This document shows, piece by piece, positions 33,450-41,690 of a DNA stretch of 41,846 nt; the first letter of the stretch is position 1, and each line of letters opens with the position of its first letter. Where the stretch lies: NCBI GenBank assembly GCA_016789745.1, contig JAEUQF010000387.1, positions 1 to 41,846 on the forward strand, given 5' to 3'. A program made the position numbers and the translations under genes. The notes below the pieces were generated by a model. The model did no database searches, was not told the origin of the DNA, and was given only the letters and a program-made list of their open reading frames with translations. Source of the DNA: Bryobacterales bacterium (GTDB lineage Bacteria > Acidobacteriota > Terriglobia > Bryobacterales > Bryobacteraceae).

Positions 33450-34562
33450 CTACATGCTGGACAAGGCGCCGGCTTCGGCAAACTCCGGCTTGGAAGCGAG
33501 GCTGAAACGAGGCTCCGGTTCGCCGGTGCCCAGGATCAGATCGGCCAGGTACTCGCCCACGGCGGGACCGTGCTTGAACCCGTGGCCGGAACCGCCACCG
33601 GCGATCCAAGTATTCCGTAGATCGGGATGGCGGTCAATCAAGTAATCGCCATTGGCTGTGTTTTCGTACTGGCAGACGCGGGTTTCGACAAGCGGCGCAT
33701 TGGCAAGGATGGGAACCCGCCAAGACAGATACCGGCGGGCATGGGCGACGGCGTCGTCGCTGACCGTGCGTTCCTGGGTGTCGGGGTCCACCTGGGGGCC
33801 GCGATTGTCGTTGGCCACTTTGAAGCCACGGCTTTCGAGATCGGGGAAGCCGTACATGCCGGTGGCGACGTCCATCCAGCAGGGCGTGTGTTGCGGGCCT
33901 AGCGTGGCGACGTGTTCGGGGGGCGGACCGAAGAACAGCACCTCCTGTTTGGTAGGCAGGATGCGGCGGCCGAGGAGATCGGGGAAGACCTTGGGGAGCC
34001 ATGGGCCGCAGGCGTAGACGGTGTGGCCGGCCCGCGCGGCATCTGCGGAGGTGACGGCGCGCGGCTCATAGATGACGCCTTCGCTGATCATGAGACGGAC
34101 CAGGCTTTGGATGGAGCGGCGTGCCAGCGCGCCTCCGGCCTGCGGTTCGTAGAGGGCGAACTCGTGATCGGCGAATTGGAAGTGCGGGTAGCGGCGGCGG
34201 AGTTCGGGAGCGAAGAGCCGCTCGTAGGGGACGTGGTACTTGGCGAATGCCGCTTCCGTGGCTGCCGCGAAGCCGCCTTCCCCCGGGGCTAGGAAGAGGG
34301 CGCCGCATTGGACAAAGAGGCCAGGGTCGATGCGGTCGGCGAGGGCGCGCCATTGGGGGATGGAGCGCATGGTCCAGTCCGTGTAGATTTCGCGGGGACC
34401 GTAGCCGGAACGAATGATACGCGATTCTCCGCCGGAGGAGGCTCGGGCATTGGCGGGGCCATAGGAATCGCAGAGAGTGACTTTCAAGCCGGCGCGGCGC
34501 AGATGCCACGCCGTCCAGGCGCCGAAGCAGCCGGCACCGACGATGAGGACGTCAGGAAGCAT
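33450..34562 (-). CDS. FAD-dependent oxidoreductase, monomeric sarcosine oxidase/N-methyltryptophan oxidase-like
   Basis: 370 residues of the DAO family. The FAD-binding VGAGCFGAWTAWHL is at 8-21. The SSGGESRIIRSGYG segment at 42-55 matches the region holding flavin-contacting arginines in monomeric sarcosine oxidase. Cysteine 297 in RVCQYENTANGDYLID aligns with the cysteine that binds FAD covalently, and K330 in GHGFKHGP aligns with the lysine that helps activate oxygen. It would oxidise a secondary amine, but the substrate is not predictable. Its start overlaps the upstream HupE-like gene by 11 bases. Confidence 0.9.
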   Translation of the reverse strand: MLPDVLIVGAGCFGAWTAWHLRRAGLKVTLCDSYGPANARASSGGESRIIRSGYGPREIYTDWTMRSIPQWRALADRIDPGLFVQCGALFLAPGEGGFAAATEAAFAKYHVPYERLFAPELRRRYPHFQFADHEFALYEPQAGGALARRSIQSLVRLMISEGVIYEPRAVTSADAARAGHTVYACGPWLPKVFPDLLGRRILPTKQEVLFFGPPPEHVATLGPQHTPCWMDVATGMYGFPDLESRGFKVANDNRGPQVDPDTQERTVSDDAVAHARRYLSWRVPILANAPLVETRVCQYENTANGDYLIDRHPDLRNTWIAGGGSGHGFKHGPAVGEYLADLILGTGEPEPRFSLASKPEFAEAGALSSM

Positions 34563-35838
34563 TGTCCTTCATCGTAAGCCAGCGGCGGCTGGCGGCGAGG
34601 AGCATGACGAGCAGGATCAGGGCTGCCGTCCAGCGCATCGCCGTGACGAAGAAGGCGGCATCCCAGGTGGGCCAAGGAATGGTGTATTGGCGGAGTTGGT
34701 CGAAGCGATCCGCCATCCAGTGCCAGGCGGTGTGGGCAACGATGGCCGAGAGCAGGATGGTGCCCATGCGCTCGGTTACCACTTTGGTGAAGAGCAGATT
34801 GAGGACGGGGATGAGCAGCACGAGGACCAGGAGTTGCCCGAGTTCGACGCCGATGTTGAAGCAGACGAGGGATGTCAACAGGTGTGAGCCGGCGAACTGG
34901 AGGGTCTCGCGGAGGGCGAAGGAGAAGCCGAAGCCGTGCACAAGGCCGAAGCTGAAGGCGATCATCCAGCGGCGGTGGAGGTTGCCGGCGCCGGCGATGT
35001 TTTCGAGCGCCATGTAGACGATGGAAGCAGCGATCAGGGTTTCGATGAGTGGTGGGAACCAGAGGGCGTCGGGGGCCATGTCGAAGGCGGAGGCAAACAG
35101 CGTGATGGAGTGGGCCAGGGTGAACGCGGTGACCACCAGGATCAAGCGGCGCAAGCGGCGGAAAGGGATCACCAGACAGAGCAGGAACAGCAGATGATCG
35201 GTGCCGTCGAGGATGTGTTCGAAGCCGGACTGGATGAAATGCCAGGCGGCTTGGTGCCAACGGGGGTCCAGCGCGACCAGGCCCGGGTCATTGTGGAACT
35301 GGAAGGCTCGGACAGTGCCGTTGGGGTCGACGTAGCGGAGCACGGTGGTGGTGCTGGCGGCGAGGTGACGCCAGCCAGGGTGGATGGAGAAGCGGGACTG
35401 CGCCGATTGGATGGGGTATTCCAGCAGCACGTCGAACCACACCTGGTTCCAGACGAGGTTGGCGGAGTTCGGCGGCATGGGCTGACGGACGTGGGCGAGC
35501 GCCTCTTCGTAAGAGGCAAAGGAACGGTCAGACTCCATGGAGATCTGCGTGGCGGCGACGGTGGGCCGGGGGAGTCGCGTTTCTCCTTCGTAGAGGGCAG
35601 CGAAGTCGCCAAGCCAGAGCGTCGCGAGGTCGGGGAGTTTGGGGGCGAGAGCGGCGATGTCGAGGTAGCCGGGCCGGTACTCGGGGAAGAGCGTATCGCG
35701 CATGGAGCGCAGGGGTACACGGACGATCAGCCGGAGGCGATCGGCGTCCGGCTTGAGAAAGGCGTGCACGGTGACATCGGCCGGGATGTCATGGGCAGGG
35801 AGCAGAACGGGGAGCAGCAGTAAGAAAGCGATTCGCAC
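34552..35838 (-). CDS. HupE/UreJ-type membrane protein with extracytoplasmic N-terminal domain
   Basis: 428 residues from GTG 35838, giving a clean signal peptide (RIAFLLLLPVLLPAHD). An extracytoplasmic domain of about 190 residues follows, then about seven membrane helices. The helix region carries the HupE/UreJ_2 pattern GFEHILDGTDHLLFLLCL and HSITLFAS, and conserved histidines, including HGFGFSFAL. Some relatives are thought to carry nickel or cobalt, but this subgroup is not characterised. The frame is open to ATG 35895, but that start would abut the divergent gene (35894) and add an unlikely N-terminus. No strong ribosome site is seen at either start. Confidence 0.8.
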   Translation of the reverse strand: MRIAFLLLLPVLLPAHDIPADVTVHAFLKPDADRLRLIVRVPLRSMRDTLFPEYRPGYLDIAALAPKLPDLATLWLGDFAALYEGETRLPRPTVAATQISMESDRSFASYEEALAHVRQPMPPNSANLVWNQVWFDVLLEYPIQSAQSRFSIHPGWRHLAASTTTVLRYVDPNGTVRAFQFHNDPGLVALDPRWHQAAWHFIQSGFEHILDGTDHLLFLLCLVIPFRRLRRLILVVTAFTLAHSITLFASAFDMAPDALWFPPLIETLIAASIVYMALENIAGAGNLHRRWMIAFSFGLVHGFGFSFALRETLQFAGSHLLTSLVCFNIGVELGQLLVLVLLIPVLNLLFTKVVTERMGTILLSAIVAHTAWHWMADRFDQLRQYTIPWPTWDAAFFVTAMRWTAALILLVMLLAASRRWLTMKDNAS

Positions 35839-35893
35839 AGGGTGATGCACCGAAGCCGAATCATGTATGATATCGGAGCCCCAAGGCGGACAC

Positions 35894-37123
35894 ATGAAGA
35901 GGACATATCTGATCGGCGCAGCCCTCGCGGCGGTTCTGGCGATTGGCTCAGTGGTTGTAGAGCGGAAGGCGGTAGTGGAAGCGGCGACGGTGCAGGCGCC
36001 GCGGTTTGAAGTGGATCCATTCTGGCCGAAGCCGTTGCCGAATCACTGGGTGATTGGGGCGACGATTGGCCTGGGGGTGGATGCCCGGGACAACGTGTGG
36101 ATCATACACCGGCAAGGGTCGCTGGAGGCGAAGGAGCAGTACGCCACCATGAATCCGAAGAATGCCGAATGCTGCGCGGCGGCGCCGCCGGTGCTGGCGT
36201 TCAACGCCGCGGGCGACGTGATCCAGTCCTGGGGCGGCAAGGGCGAAGGCTTTGACTGGCCGTCGTCGAACCATGGCATTGACGTCGATCACAAGGGGAA
36301 CGTATGGATCGGCGGCAACGGGCGGGGATCGGTGCCGGCGGCGCTGGCGCACGACGAAAGCAAGATGGCGGCGGCGGGCGCGGTGCACGATAGTTTCATT
36401 CTGAAGTTCACGCAGTCCGGCAAATTCCTGATGCAGATGGGCAAGCCGTTCCAGAGCAAGGGGAGCAACGATCTTGCGAATCTGCGGCTGCCGGCGAAGA
36501 CTCTCGTGGATCCGAAGACGAACGAGTTGTACGTGGCCGATGGGTATGGCAACCGGCGCGTGATTGTGTTTGATGCCGATACGGGCAAGTACAAGCGGCA
36601 CTGGGGCGCGTACGGCAACAAGCCGGACGATACGGACTTGGGACCGTACAAGCCGAATGATCCGCCGGCGAAGCAGTTCCGCACGCCGGTGCACGGGGTG
36701 GCATTGGCCAAGGACGGAATTTTGTACGTCTGCGACCGCACCAATAACCGCATCCAGGCATTCAAGACCGACGGCACGTACTTGAAAGAAACGTTCATCC
36801 AGAAGGAGACGCTGGGGGACGGGGCGACGTTTGACGTGGCGCTGTCGAAGGACCCGGGCGAGAAGTACATCTACGTAGCCGATGGTTCGAACATGAAGGT
36901 GCACATCCTGCTGCGGGACACGCTGGAGTACCTGACATCATTCGGCGGCGGCGGGCGGCAACCGGGGATGTTCTACGCCGTGCACTCGATCGCGACGGAC
37001 TCGAAGGGGAACATCTACACGACGGAGACGTACCGCGGGCAGCGAGTGCAGAAGTTTGTGTTCAAGGGTGTGGCGCCGGTGGCGAAGCGGGACGGCGGAG
37101 TGCCGTGGCCAGTGAAGCGGTAG
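35894..37123 (+). CDS. Secreted NHL-repeat/6-bladed beta-propeller protein
   Basis: 409 residues from ATG 35894, with AAGGCGGAC upstream. The first 25-30 residues form a signal peptide or anchor (YLIGAALAAVLAIGSVV). The body has propeller blades with NHL-type motifs: GLGVDARDNVWIIHR, GIDVDHKGNVWIGGN, LVDPKTNELYVADGYGNRRVIVFD, LYVCDRTNNRIQAF and SIATDSKGNIYTTE. The presence of a CCAA sequence and a long NPKNAECC loop is notable. These domains act as binding platforms or, in peptidyl-alpha-hydroxyglycine lyase-like members, as enzymes. The gene is divergent from the HupE-like operon. Confidence 0.85.
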   Translation: MKRTYLIGAALAAVLAIGSVVVERKAVVEAATVQAPRFEVDPFWPKPLPNHWVIGATIGLGVDARDNVWIIHRQGSLEAKEQYATMNPKNAECCAAAPPVLAFNAAGDVIQSWGGKGEGFDWPSSNHGIDVDHKGNVWIGGNGRGSVPAALAHDESKMAAAGAVHDSFILKFTQSGKFLMQMGKPFQSKGSNDLANLRLPAKTLVDPKTNELYVADGYGNRRVIVFDADTGKYKRHWGAYGNKPDDTDLGPYKPNDPPAKQFRTPVHGVALAKDGILYVCDRTNNRIQAFKTDGTYLKETFIQKETLGDGATFDVALSKDPGEKYIYVADGSNMKVHILLRDTLEYLTSFGGGGRQPGMFYAVHSIATDSKGNIYTTETYRGQRVQKFVFKGVAPVAKRDGGVPWPVKR

Positions 37124-37223
37124 GGGCGGGAGCCACTTACCGATAGCTTGCAGATCGAGAAAATCTATCGATTGAACTCATCCTCTTGTGAGATGCTGGC
37201 GTGGAGGAAACGCTTACCATCTC

Positions 37224-37991
37224 ATGGCGATTGGACAGACTTTTCAACAGCAGTTCAAGGCAGGAGACGTTCTTTACGGGATCAGCCAGGCGCGGGCTCC
37301 CTACATCAATTCGCTGCATCCAGCGATCGCGCCACATCTGCGCGCATCAGGGCACTACCTGATCTGCGATGAGTTCAACAACCGCACGTTCGGACACGTG
37401 ATGGGGCATGACATCGCGCCGGGCGTGGGTCTGCAGTTGAACACGAAGACCGCGATTAAGACGAACCTGGATCATCACCGGAATGGGGTGACGGATCCGA
37501 CACAGCATACGTTCGTGGTGGATCTGAATCCGCTGCAGCGGGCGGCGCTGGAGGACTATTATGAGGCCCTGTCAGGGACCAAGTATGCGCCGTTGAAGGC
37601 TGTGAAGTTGTCGACGTCGAAGGTGCAAGAGAAAGGGAATCAGAACAAGGAAGATCTGGTGTTCCGGCGGGCGTGCAAGTTCGGGCTGCAATATTTCATT
37701 GAGCAGAAGAAGGCGAACGTGCATTTCGTGCTGGATGTGCCGGCGTACATGGGCGTGCCGGGAAACCGGCTGAACAGTGAAGACATTGTGTTCAAGGTGC
37801 AGCATGCCGGGCATGTACCGATCACGACCTCGGAGTTGCGGTGCTGTTACCGGAACCGAATGGCGTGGGTGCCGACGGGGCGGTTGAAGTTTTATTTCAA
37901 CCTGGTGGAAGTGAATCCGCCCTGGGTAGATGATGCCGACATCTGGGCGCACTACGAAAGGCACCGGTATTACAAGCACGGGGGCCGGTAG
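37224..37991 (+). CDS. Hypothetical protein of 255 residues, not recognised
   Basis: From ATG 37224 the protein is hydrophilic, histidine-rich and without a signal or membrane segment. It contains DEFNNRTFGHVMGHDIAPGVG, a basic AIKTNLDHHRNG stretch, a helical KEDLVFRRACKFGLQYFIEQKK region, GVPGNRLNSEDIVFKVQ, and ends with ITTSELRCCYRN, LKFYFNLVEVNPPW and HYERHRYYKHGGR. I do not recognise a family. The best ribosome-like sequence, GGAGGAAA at 37203-37210, is 13 bases from 37224, and an ATG at 37188 also lies in frame. The upstream 100 bases are more AT-rich, including AATCTATCGATT, and may hold its promoter. Confidence 0.6.
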   Translation: MAIGQTFQQQFKAGDVLYGISQARAPYINSLHPAIAPHLRASGHYLICDEFNNRTFGHVMGHDIAPGVGLQLNTKTAIKTNLDHHRNGVTDPTQHTFVVDLNPLQRAALEDYYEALSGTKYAPLKAVKLSTSKVQEKGNQNKEDLVFRRACKFGLQYFIEQKKANVHFVLDVPAYMGVPGNRLNSEDIVFKVQHAGHVPITTSELRCCYRNRMAWVPTGRLKFYFNLVEVNPPWVDDADIWAHYERHRYYKHGGR

Positions 37992-38000
37992 CCGGAGTAG

Positions 38001-38045
38001 GTGTGTCCCGGCGTCTTTTGGTTAGGGACAGACGCCGGGACACAC
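38001..38045. repeat. 15-bp inverted repeat (REP-like) after the 255-residue gene
   Basis: GTGTGTCCCGGCGTC at 38001-38015 and its exact reverse complement GACGCCGGGACACAC at 38031-38045 flank a 15-base loop. It begins ten bases after the gene stop. The loop-arm junction TTAGGGACAGACG is close to the TAGGGCAGACG in the palindrome at 831-864, suggesting one family of dispersed elements. It could also act as a terminator, though no T-run follows. Confidence 0.7.
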
Positions 38046-38100
38046 GAACGGCGCGATGCCGGTGCGGCAATGAAGGACGGGCGGGATGTCAAAGACCACG

Positions 38101-38141
38101 CCGGACCGAGCCTGGGATGAGGTGCAAGCCAGGCGGTCCGG
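38101..38141. repeat. Second hairpin in the same intergenic region
   Basis: CCGGACCG at 38101-38108 pairs with CGGTCCGG at 38134-38141, and inside it CCTGG (38111-38115) pairs with CCAGG (38129-38133), leaving a two-base bulge (AG) and a 13-base loop. It lies between convergent genes ending at 37991 and 38172, so it may limit transcription from either side. The 180-base gap otherwise holds no convincing ORF. Confidence 0.55.
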
Positions 38142-38171
38142 AACTTGCGGACGGGCAAACTCAACTACGGT

Positions 38172-38999
38172 CTAGCGGCGGCACAGACGGGGTGGGGCCG
38201 CCGGAGCCGCATTCGGAACAGAAGGCGGCAAGGCAAGAACAAGGGCAAGGATGGCGGCGAACAGGAACGGCATCCAGCGCTTCCAGAGGGGCTTCTCGGA
38301 ACGGTTGACGGGGCTGACGCTCGGAGGAGCCGGTGAAGTAGGTTCGTTCCCTCCGGTTGGCGGCTCACTTTGCTGCTCCGGTTGCGGCTCGGGTTGCGGT
38401 TCGGGCGCCAGGATGGGAGCAGGGGCGCCCCGTTCGCGGCGCATTTTGAGGAGCGCTTCGCGGGAGCGGAAATAGGAACGCTCGTAGCGCTGGGCCAGGC
38501 GGTGGAGGTTCTCCAACGCCGTGGTTTGGGAGAGTTCCTGGATGGCAAGGGCCTCCAGGGTGACGGCATCCATTCTCTCGAACTCCTTGGGAGCTCTTTC
38601 GAGAGCGCGAGACATTTCCAGGTTGAGGAGACCTTTCTCGTGGCGTTCGACGCGGCGGATACGCCAACGGGCATGCGCCATGTCGGTGACGAGTTCGTGC
38701 TCTTCGAAGTTGGCCGGGGGATAGGTTTCGAGGAAGTAAGCAAGGAGAGTGTTGTACTCTTCGTGGCTTTCGGTGGCGAGGACAATTCTGCGGGAGTAGA
38801 GGCCGTGCTTGCAGGCATTGAGAGAAGATCTCTCTTTGCCGGAAGGGGTCTTGGGACCGCGGGACCGAGCGCCATTGCGGGGGGAAGACTGGGCACGGCC
38901 GTCCTGTTGCTTGGACGGAGAGTGGGCGGGGGATTCGGGCGCGGGATCCGCGACGGGTCCGGCCGAAGGGGCGGTCGTGTTATCGGCTAAGTCAATCAT
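38172..38999 (-). CDS. Hypothetical protein with a GPKTPxGKxxSSxNAxKHGLxS motif and C-terminal membrane helix
   Basis: 275 residues from ATG 38999; an in-frame ATG at 39056 would add 19 residues, and neither has a good ribosome site. A low-complexity N-terminus is followed by SRGPKTPSGKERSSLNACKHG, a motif recurring in uncharacterised proteins of many soil bacteria, often near mobile DNA (from memory). A long charged helical region follows (about 75-190), then a proline/glutamate/glutamine-rich spacer (PEPQPEPQPEQQ) and one hydrophobic segment near the end (WMPFLFAAILALVLALPPS). The function is unknown. The motif family seems real, but it has no assigned role. Confidence 0.65.
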   Translation of the reverse strand: MIDLADNTTAPSAGPVADPAPESPAHSPSKQQDGRAQSSPRNGARSRGPKTPSGKERSSLNACKHGLYSRRIVLATESHEEYNTLLAYFLETYPPANFEEHELVTDMAHARWRIRRVERHEKGLLNLEMSRALERAPKEFERMDAVTLEALAIQELSQTTALENLHRLAQRYERSYFRSREALLKMRRERGAPAPILAPEPQPEPQPEQQSEPPTGGNEPTSPAPPSVSPVNRSEKPLWKRWMPFLFAAILALVLALPPSVPNAAPAAPPRLCRR

Positions 39000-39245
39000 G
39001 GCGCATTCAGAGTGACAGCGGGGCCCAGGGCGCGACTCGGATGTATTTGATTCCATTCAGCAAAGCGGCTTGCGACGAGGGAGCGGCACTGCACAAAATC
39101 CGACAGGGGGGTTAGCGAACCTGGACTGTCATGTATGACACCACGAGCAGGGGAAGAGTGAGGGGGAAGAGAGAACAGCAACAAATTCTAATAAAAAATG
39201 AAAGAACGGGTCGCAGATCGCATGACGAGTGTCTGACAATGAATT

Positions 39246-39593
39246 ATGGACTGCATCCAGAAGTGCCTCGCAGAACTGTATTCCAATCGCGACCGGATCG
39301 ATGAAGTGATCCGTTCGTTGGAGCGCTATGTCGCGGGGGAAGGCCCGCGCCGCGGACGCAAGCCGAAGTGGCTGGCGGAGACAGAGATCGAAACCGAGCA
39401 ACGCGAACCGGTGGTTGTGAAGAAGGGAAAGCCGGGACGGCGCAAAGGGAAACGCGTGATGAGCGAAGAGGGCAAACTGGCCATCCGCGCGGGAGTGCTG
39501 TTGCGCAACTGGAAAGCATCGCACACGGACGCCAGTGATGAGGAAGTGGCAAAGCAGCGGGAACGTTTCGTGCAGCAGTTGAAGCGGCAGTAA
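39246..39593 (+). CDS. Small basic hypothetical protein
   Basis: 115 residues. A short helical N-terminus (CLAELYSNRDRIDEVIRSLERYV) is followed by a lysine/arginine-rich centre (RRGRKPKWL, KKGKPGRRKGKRVMSEEGKLAIRAG) and a charged C-terminal helix. The basic, AT-hook-like GRKP and GRRKGKR patches suggest nucleic-acid binding, and similar small proteins occur in acidobacterial genomes, but no family name can be given. It is divergent from the KHGL-motif gene across a 189- to 246-base, visibly AT-richer region (including TTCTAATAAAAAATGAAAG), which should hold promoters for one or both. Confidence 0.55.
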   Translation: MDCIQKCLAELYSNRDRIDEVIRSLERYVAGEGPRRGRKPKWLAETEIETEQREPVVVKKGKPGRRKGKRVMSEEGKLAIRAGVLLRNWKASHTDASDEEVAKQRERFVQQLKRQ

Positions 39594-39631
39594 ATCTGGC
39601 GTTCGCGCAGCGGCAGACGGGGAGATGGACG

Positions 39632-39654
39632 GCGCGGGGAGGTTCTCCCGGCGC
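39632..39654. terminator. Hairpin between the basic hypothetical gene and the TlpA-like gene
   Basis: GCGCGGGGAG at 39632-39641 pairs with CTCCCGGCGC at 39645-39654 around a three-base loop (GTT), giving ten positions with one mismatch. It lies 39 bases after the stop of the small basic gene and between convergent genes. No T-run follows, so it is only a candidate. The remainder of this 208-base gap shows nothing else convincing. Confidence 0.4.
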
Positions 39655-39801
39655 AGTGAGCTGGAGTTGTTGGCAAAGAGTCCCCGATGCGGGAAGCGCT
39701 TTGTTCTTTGGCACTGCGCACCGCCAAACAGCGCCTCCGGTGTGCGGGAAGGACTGTTCCTACTGGGGCCGTGACCGACGGGGCAGCCCGTCTGGTCGAT
39801 T

Positions 39802-41064
39802 TCATTCGGCCAGTGCTTCCTTGATACGTTCGGTGAGCATCTCGATGAAGCGGTCGGGGACGAAGCCGTTCATGCGGGTGGCGAGTTCGCCTTTGCGGTT
39901 AAAGATGAAGGTGGAAGGGATGGAGCCCACTTTCAGCAACTGCGAGAGACCATCCTCATAGTAGACGGCCTTATTCCACTTCTGCTCCTGGAGGAACGGC
40001 TTCACCGCTTCGCGATTAGCGTCGGTGTTGATGCCGAGGAAAACGACGTCGTTGCGGGCTTTGAACTGCTGCTTCACCTGCTCATACATGGGGTACTGGA
40101 TCCGGCAAGGTCCACACCAGGTTGCCCAGAAATCGAGCACGACCACCTTGCCGCGCAGCGACTTCAAGTCGAGCTTTTCGCCGTTGACGCCAGTGATGGT
40201 GTAATCCATGGCGCTGGTGGCTTCGCTATTCGGGTCAATCTGGCGGAGGTAGGCGCGGCGCTGGGTGTCGATGGCGGCAGCGCGGTCGAACGCGGCCAGC
40301 AGCAGGTCCCCCATACCCTTCTCAGACCCATGGAGCTTGGAGTACACCTCACCCATCTGCTTGCGGACGGCGCGGCGGTCCTCATCGGTGACGCGCGGGT
40401 CAGGGAGGGCGAAGGCATCGGCCAGGTGGGGGAGTGCATCGTTGACCTTGTTCTGTTTGATCAGGAGATTGGCGATGTCACGGGCCGGCTCGCTGGAGGG
40501 GTAGATGGAGAAGGATTTGCGGGCCAGCTCGACGGCCTCGTCCAACTGGCCGAGGTGTCCAAGGGCGCGCGCCTGGAAGGTATAGGCACGGCCCAGGCCG
40601 CGATCGATGTCATCGCGCAGTTGGGCGGTCATGCGGCCGTCCTCCGGATCCTGTTTGGAAACCTGGAGGAGGCCTTTTTCGAAGGCGCGGGCGTATTCCA
40701 GGCCGCGTTTATTGCTGTCGGCATCCTCGCGGGTGGTCAGCACGCGGCAGAGCCGTTCGAGCACCAGCAGGTCGCCGGGATTCTGTTTGATGTAGGGCTC
40801 GCCGTACTTCAGCAGGCGGGTATTGTCCCGCGCCTCGATGGCGGCCTTGGTGAGCGCGCGTTCGATCTCGTCGCGGCGGGCGGACTTGGGGAAGCGCGCC
40901 AGATGGCGTTCCAGGGCGCGAATCTGTTCGAGCGGGCTGGACCCGGCCTCGCCCATGGCGCGCCCGAGGAGGTCATCTTCGCTGGCGGGCTTCTCCTGTC
41001 CAGGAAGGGTTTTCTGCGCCGGCAGTAGGGCGACGCTCAGTAGGAAACAACACAGCCACTTCAT
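39802..41064 (-). CDS. Secreted TPR protein with C-terminal TlpA-like thioredoxin domain
   Basis: 420 residues with a signal peptide (KWLCCFLLSVALLPAQ). Residues about 40-270 are helical with TPR-like repeats (for example YTFQARALGHLGQLDEAVELARKSFSIYP). Residues about 285-415 form a thioredoxin domain: LRGKVVVLDFWATWCGPCR with the active CGPC at 317-320, and the cis-proline loop GSIPSTFIFNRKG. TlpA/ResA-type domains reduce or exchange disulfides in the periplasm, for example in cytochrome c maturation. The ATG overlaps the upstream gene's stop (ATGA). A fused TPR could select the partner. Confidence 0.9.
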   Translation of the reverse strand: MKWLCCFLLSVALLPAQKTLPGQEKPASEDDLLGRAMGEAGSSPLEQIRALERHLARFPKSARRDEIERALTKAAIEARDNTRLLKYGEPYIKQNPGDLLVLERLCRVLTTREDADSNKRGLEYARAFEKGLLQVSKQDPEDGRMTAQLRDDIDRGLGRAYTFQARALGHLGQLDEAVELARKSFSIYPSSEPARDIANLLIKQNKVNDALPHLADAFALPDPRVTDEDRRAVRKQMGEVYSKLHGSEKGMGDLLLAAFDRAAAIDTQRRAYLRQIDPNSEATSAMDYTITGVNGEKLDLKSLRGKVVVLDFWATWCGPCRIQYPMYEQVKQQFKARNDVVFLGINTDANREAVKPFLQEQKWNKAVYYEDGLSQLLKVGSIPSTFIFNRKGELATRMNGFVPDRFIEMLTERIKEALAE

Positions 41065-41690
41065 TCGGTCTTTGCTTTCCCGCCGGTGCGGATCTGGTCA
41101 GCCAGGTAGGCCGCGCGTTCACGGGCCATGTGGAGATAGCTTTCATTTTTGATGACGCGGTCCAGCATCGGCAGATACTGTTCGGGCGCCACCAGGCGTT
41201 TGCGGTCCCAGGCGGCTTCCAACTGTAGGAGGGCCTTGTTAACGCCCAGTTTGTCGAAGCGCACGCTGTTTTCCAGGCGGATGCGATGCTGGGCGCTCTC
41301 GGTCATTTTCTCGAACCAGTCGAGGATGGCCTTGCCGTCTTCATCCTGGGTGAAGTTGAACTTCGCCTCGCCCTTTTCGGTGTGGTTTTCGATGCGGAAG
41401 GTTTTATCGCCCATGCGGGCTACCTTGAGGCCGGATTCGAGGGATCGGCGGAACCACTCGAGCTTTTCGGCCAAGGCCCAGACCTGCTTGTTGTCCTCGT
41501 CGGAGAGCTTCGAGACGAGCGGGTCTTCTTCCTTGGGCGCCTCGCGGTACTCCACTTTGCCGGACTGGTCGACGGTGATCTCGACGTAGGGCGGCGCGGA
41601 TCCGGGGAAGCTCTTGGAGTAGAAGATGCGGGGTGGATCGGCGGCGAAGGCGCAGCCGACGGCCAGAACCAGGGAGAGGAACCACTTCAT
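41061..41690 (-). CDS. Secreted hypothetical protein
   Basis: 209 residues with a signal peptide (KWFLSLVLAVGCAFAA). After it comes RIFYSKSFPGSAPPYVEITVDQSGKVEYREAP, then a charged, mostly alpha/beta region with LSDEDNKQVWALAEKL and a helical C-terminus (VIKNESYLHMARERAAYLADQI). No known domain was recognised. It overlaps ruvC upstream (ATGA, 41687-41690) and the TlpA-like gene downstream (ATGA, 41061-41064), so the three are likely translated in series and its product may act with the thioredoxin protein. Confidence 0.8.
   Translation of the reverse strand: MKWFLSLVLAVGCAFAADPPRIFYSKSFPGSAPPYVEITVDQSGKVEYREAPKEEDPLVSKLSDEDNKQVWALAEKLEWFRRSLESGLKVARMGDKTFRIENHTEKGEAKFNFTQDEDGKAILDWFEKMTESAQHRIRLENSVRFDKLGVNKALLQLEAAWDRKRLVAPEQYLPMLDRVIKNESYLHMARERAAYLADQIRTGGKAKTE

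Noticed and set aside
34552..35895. ATG 35895 as start of the HupE-like gene
   Set aside because: It would place both divergent starts one base apart and put a hydrophilic stretch before an otherwise normal signal peptide.
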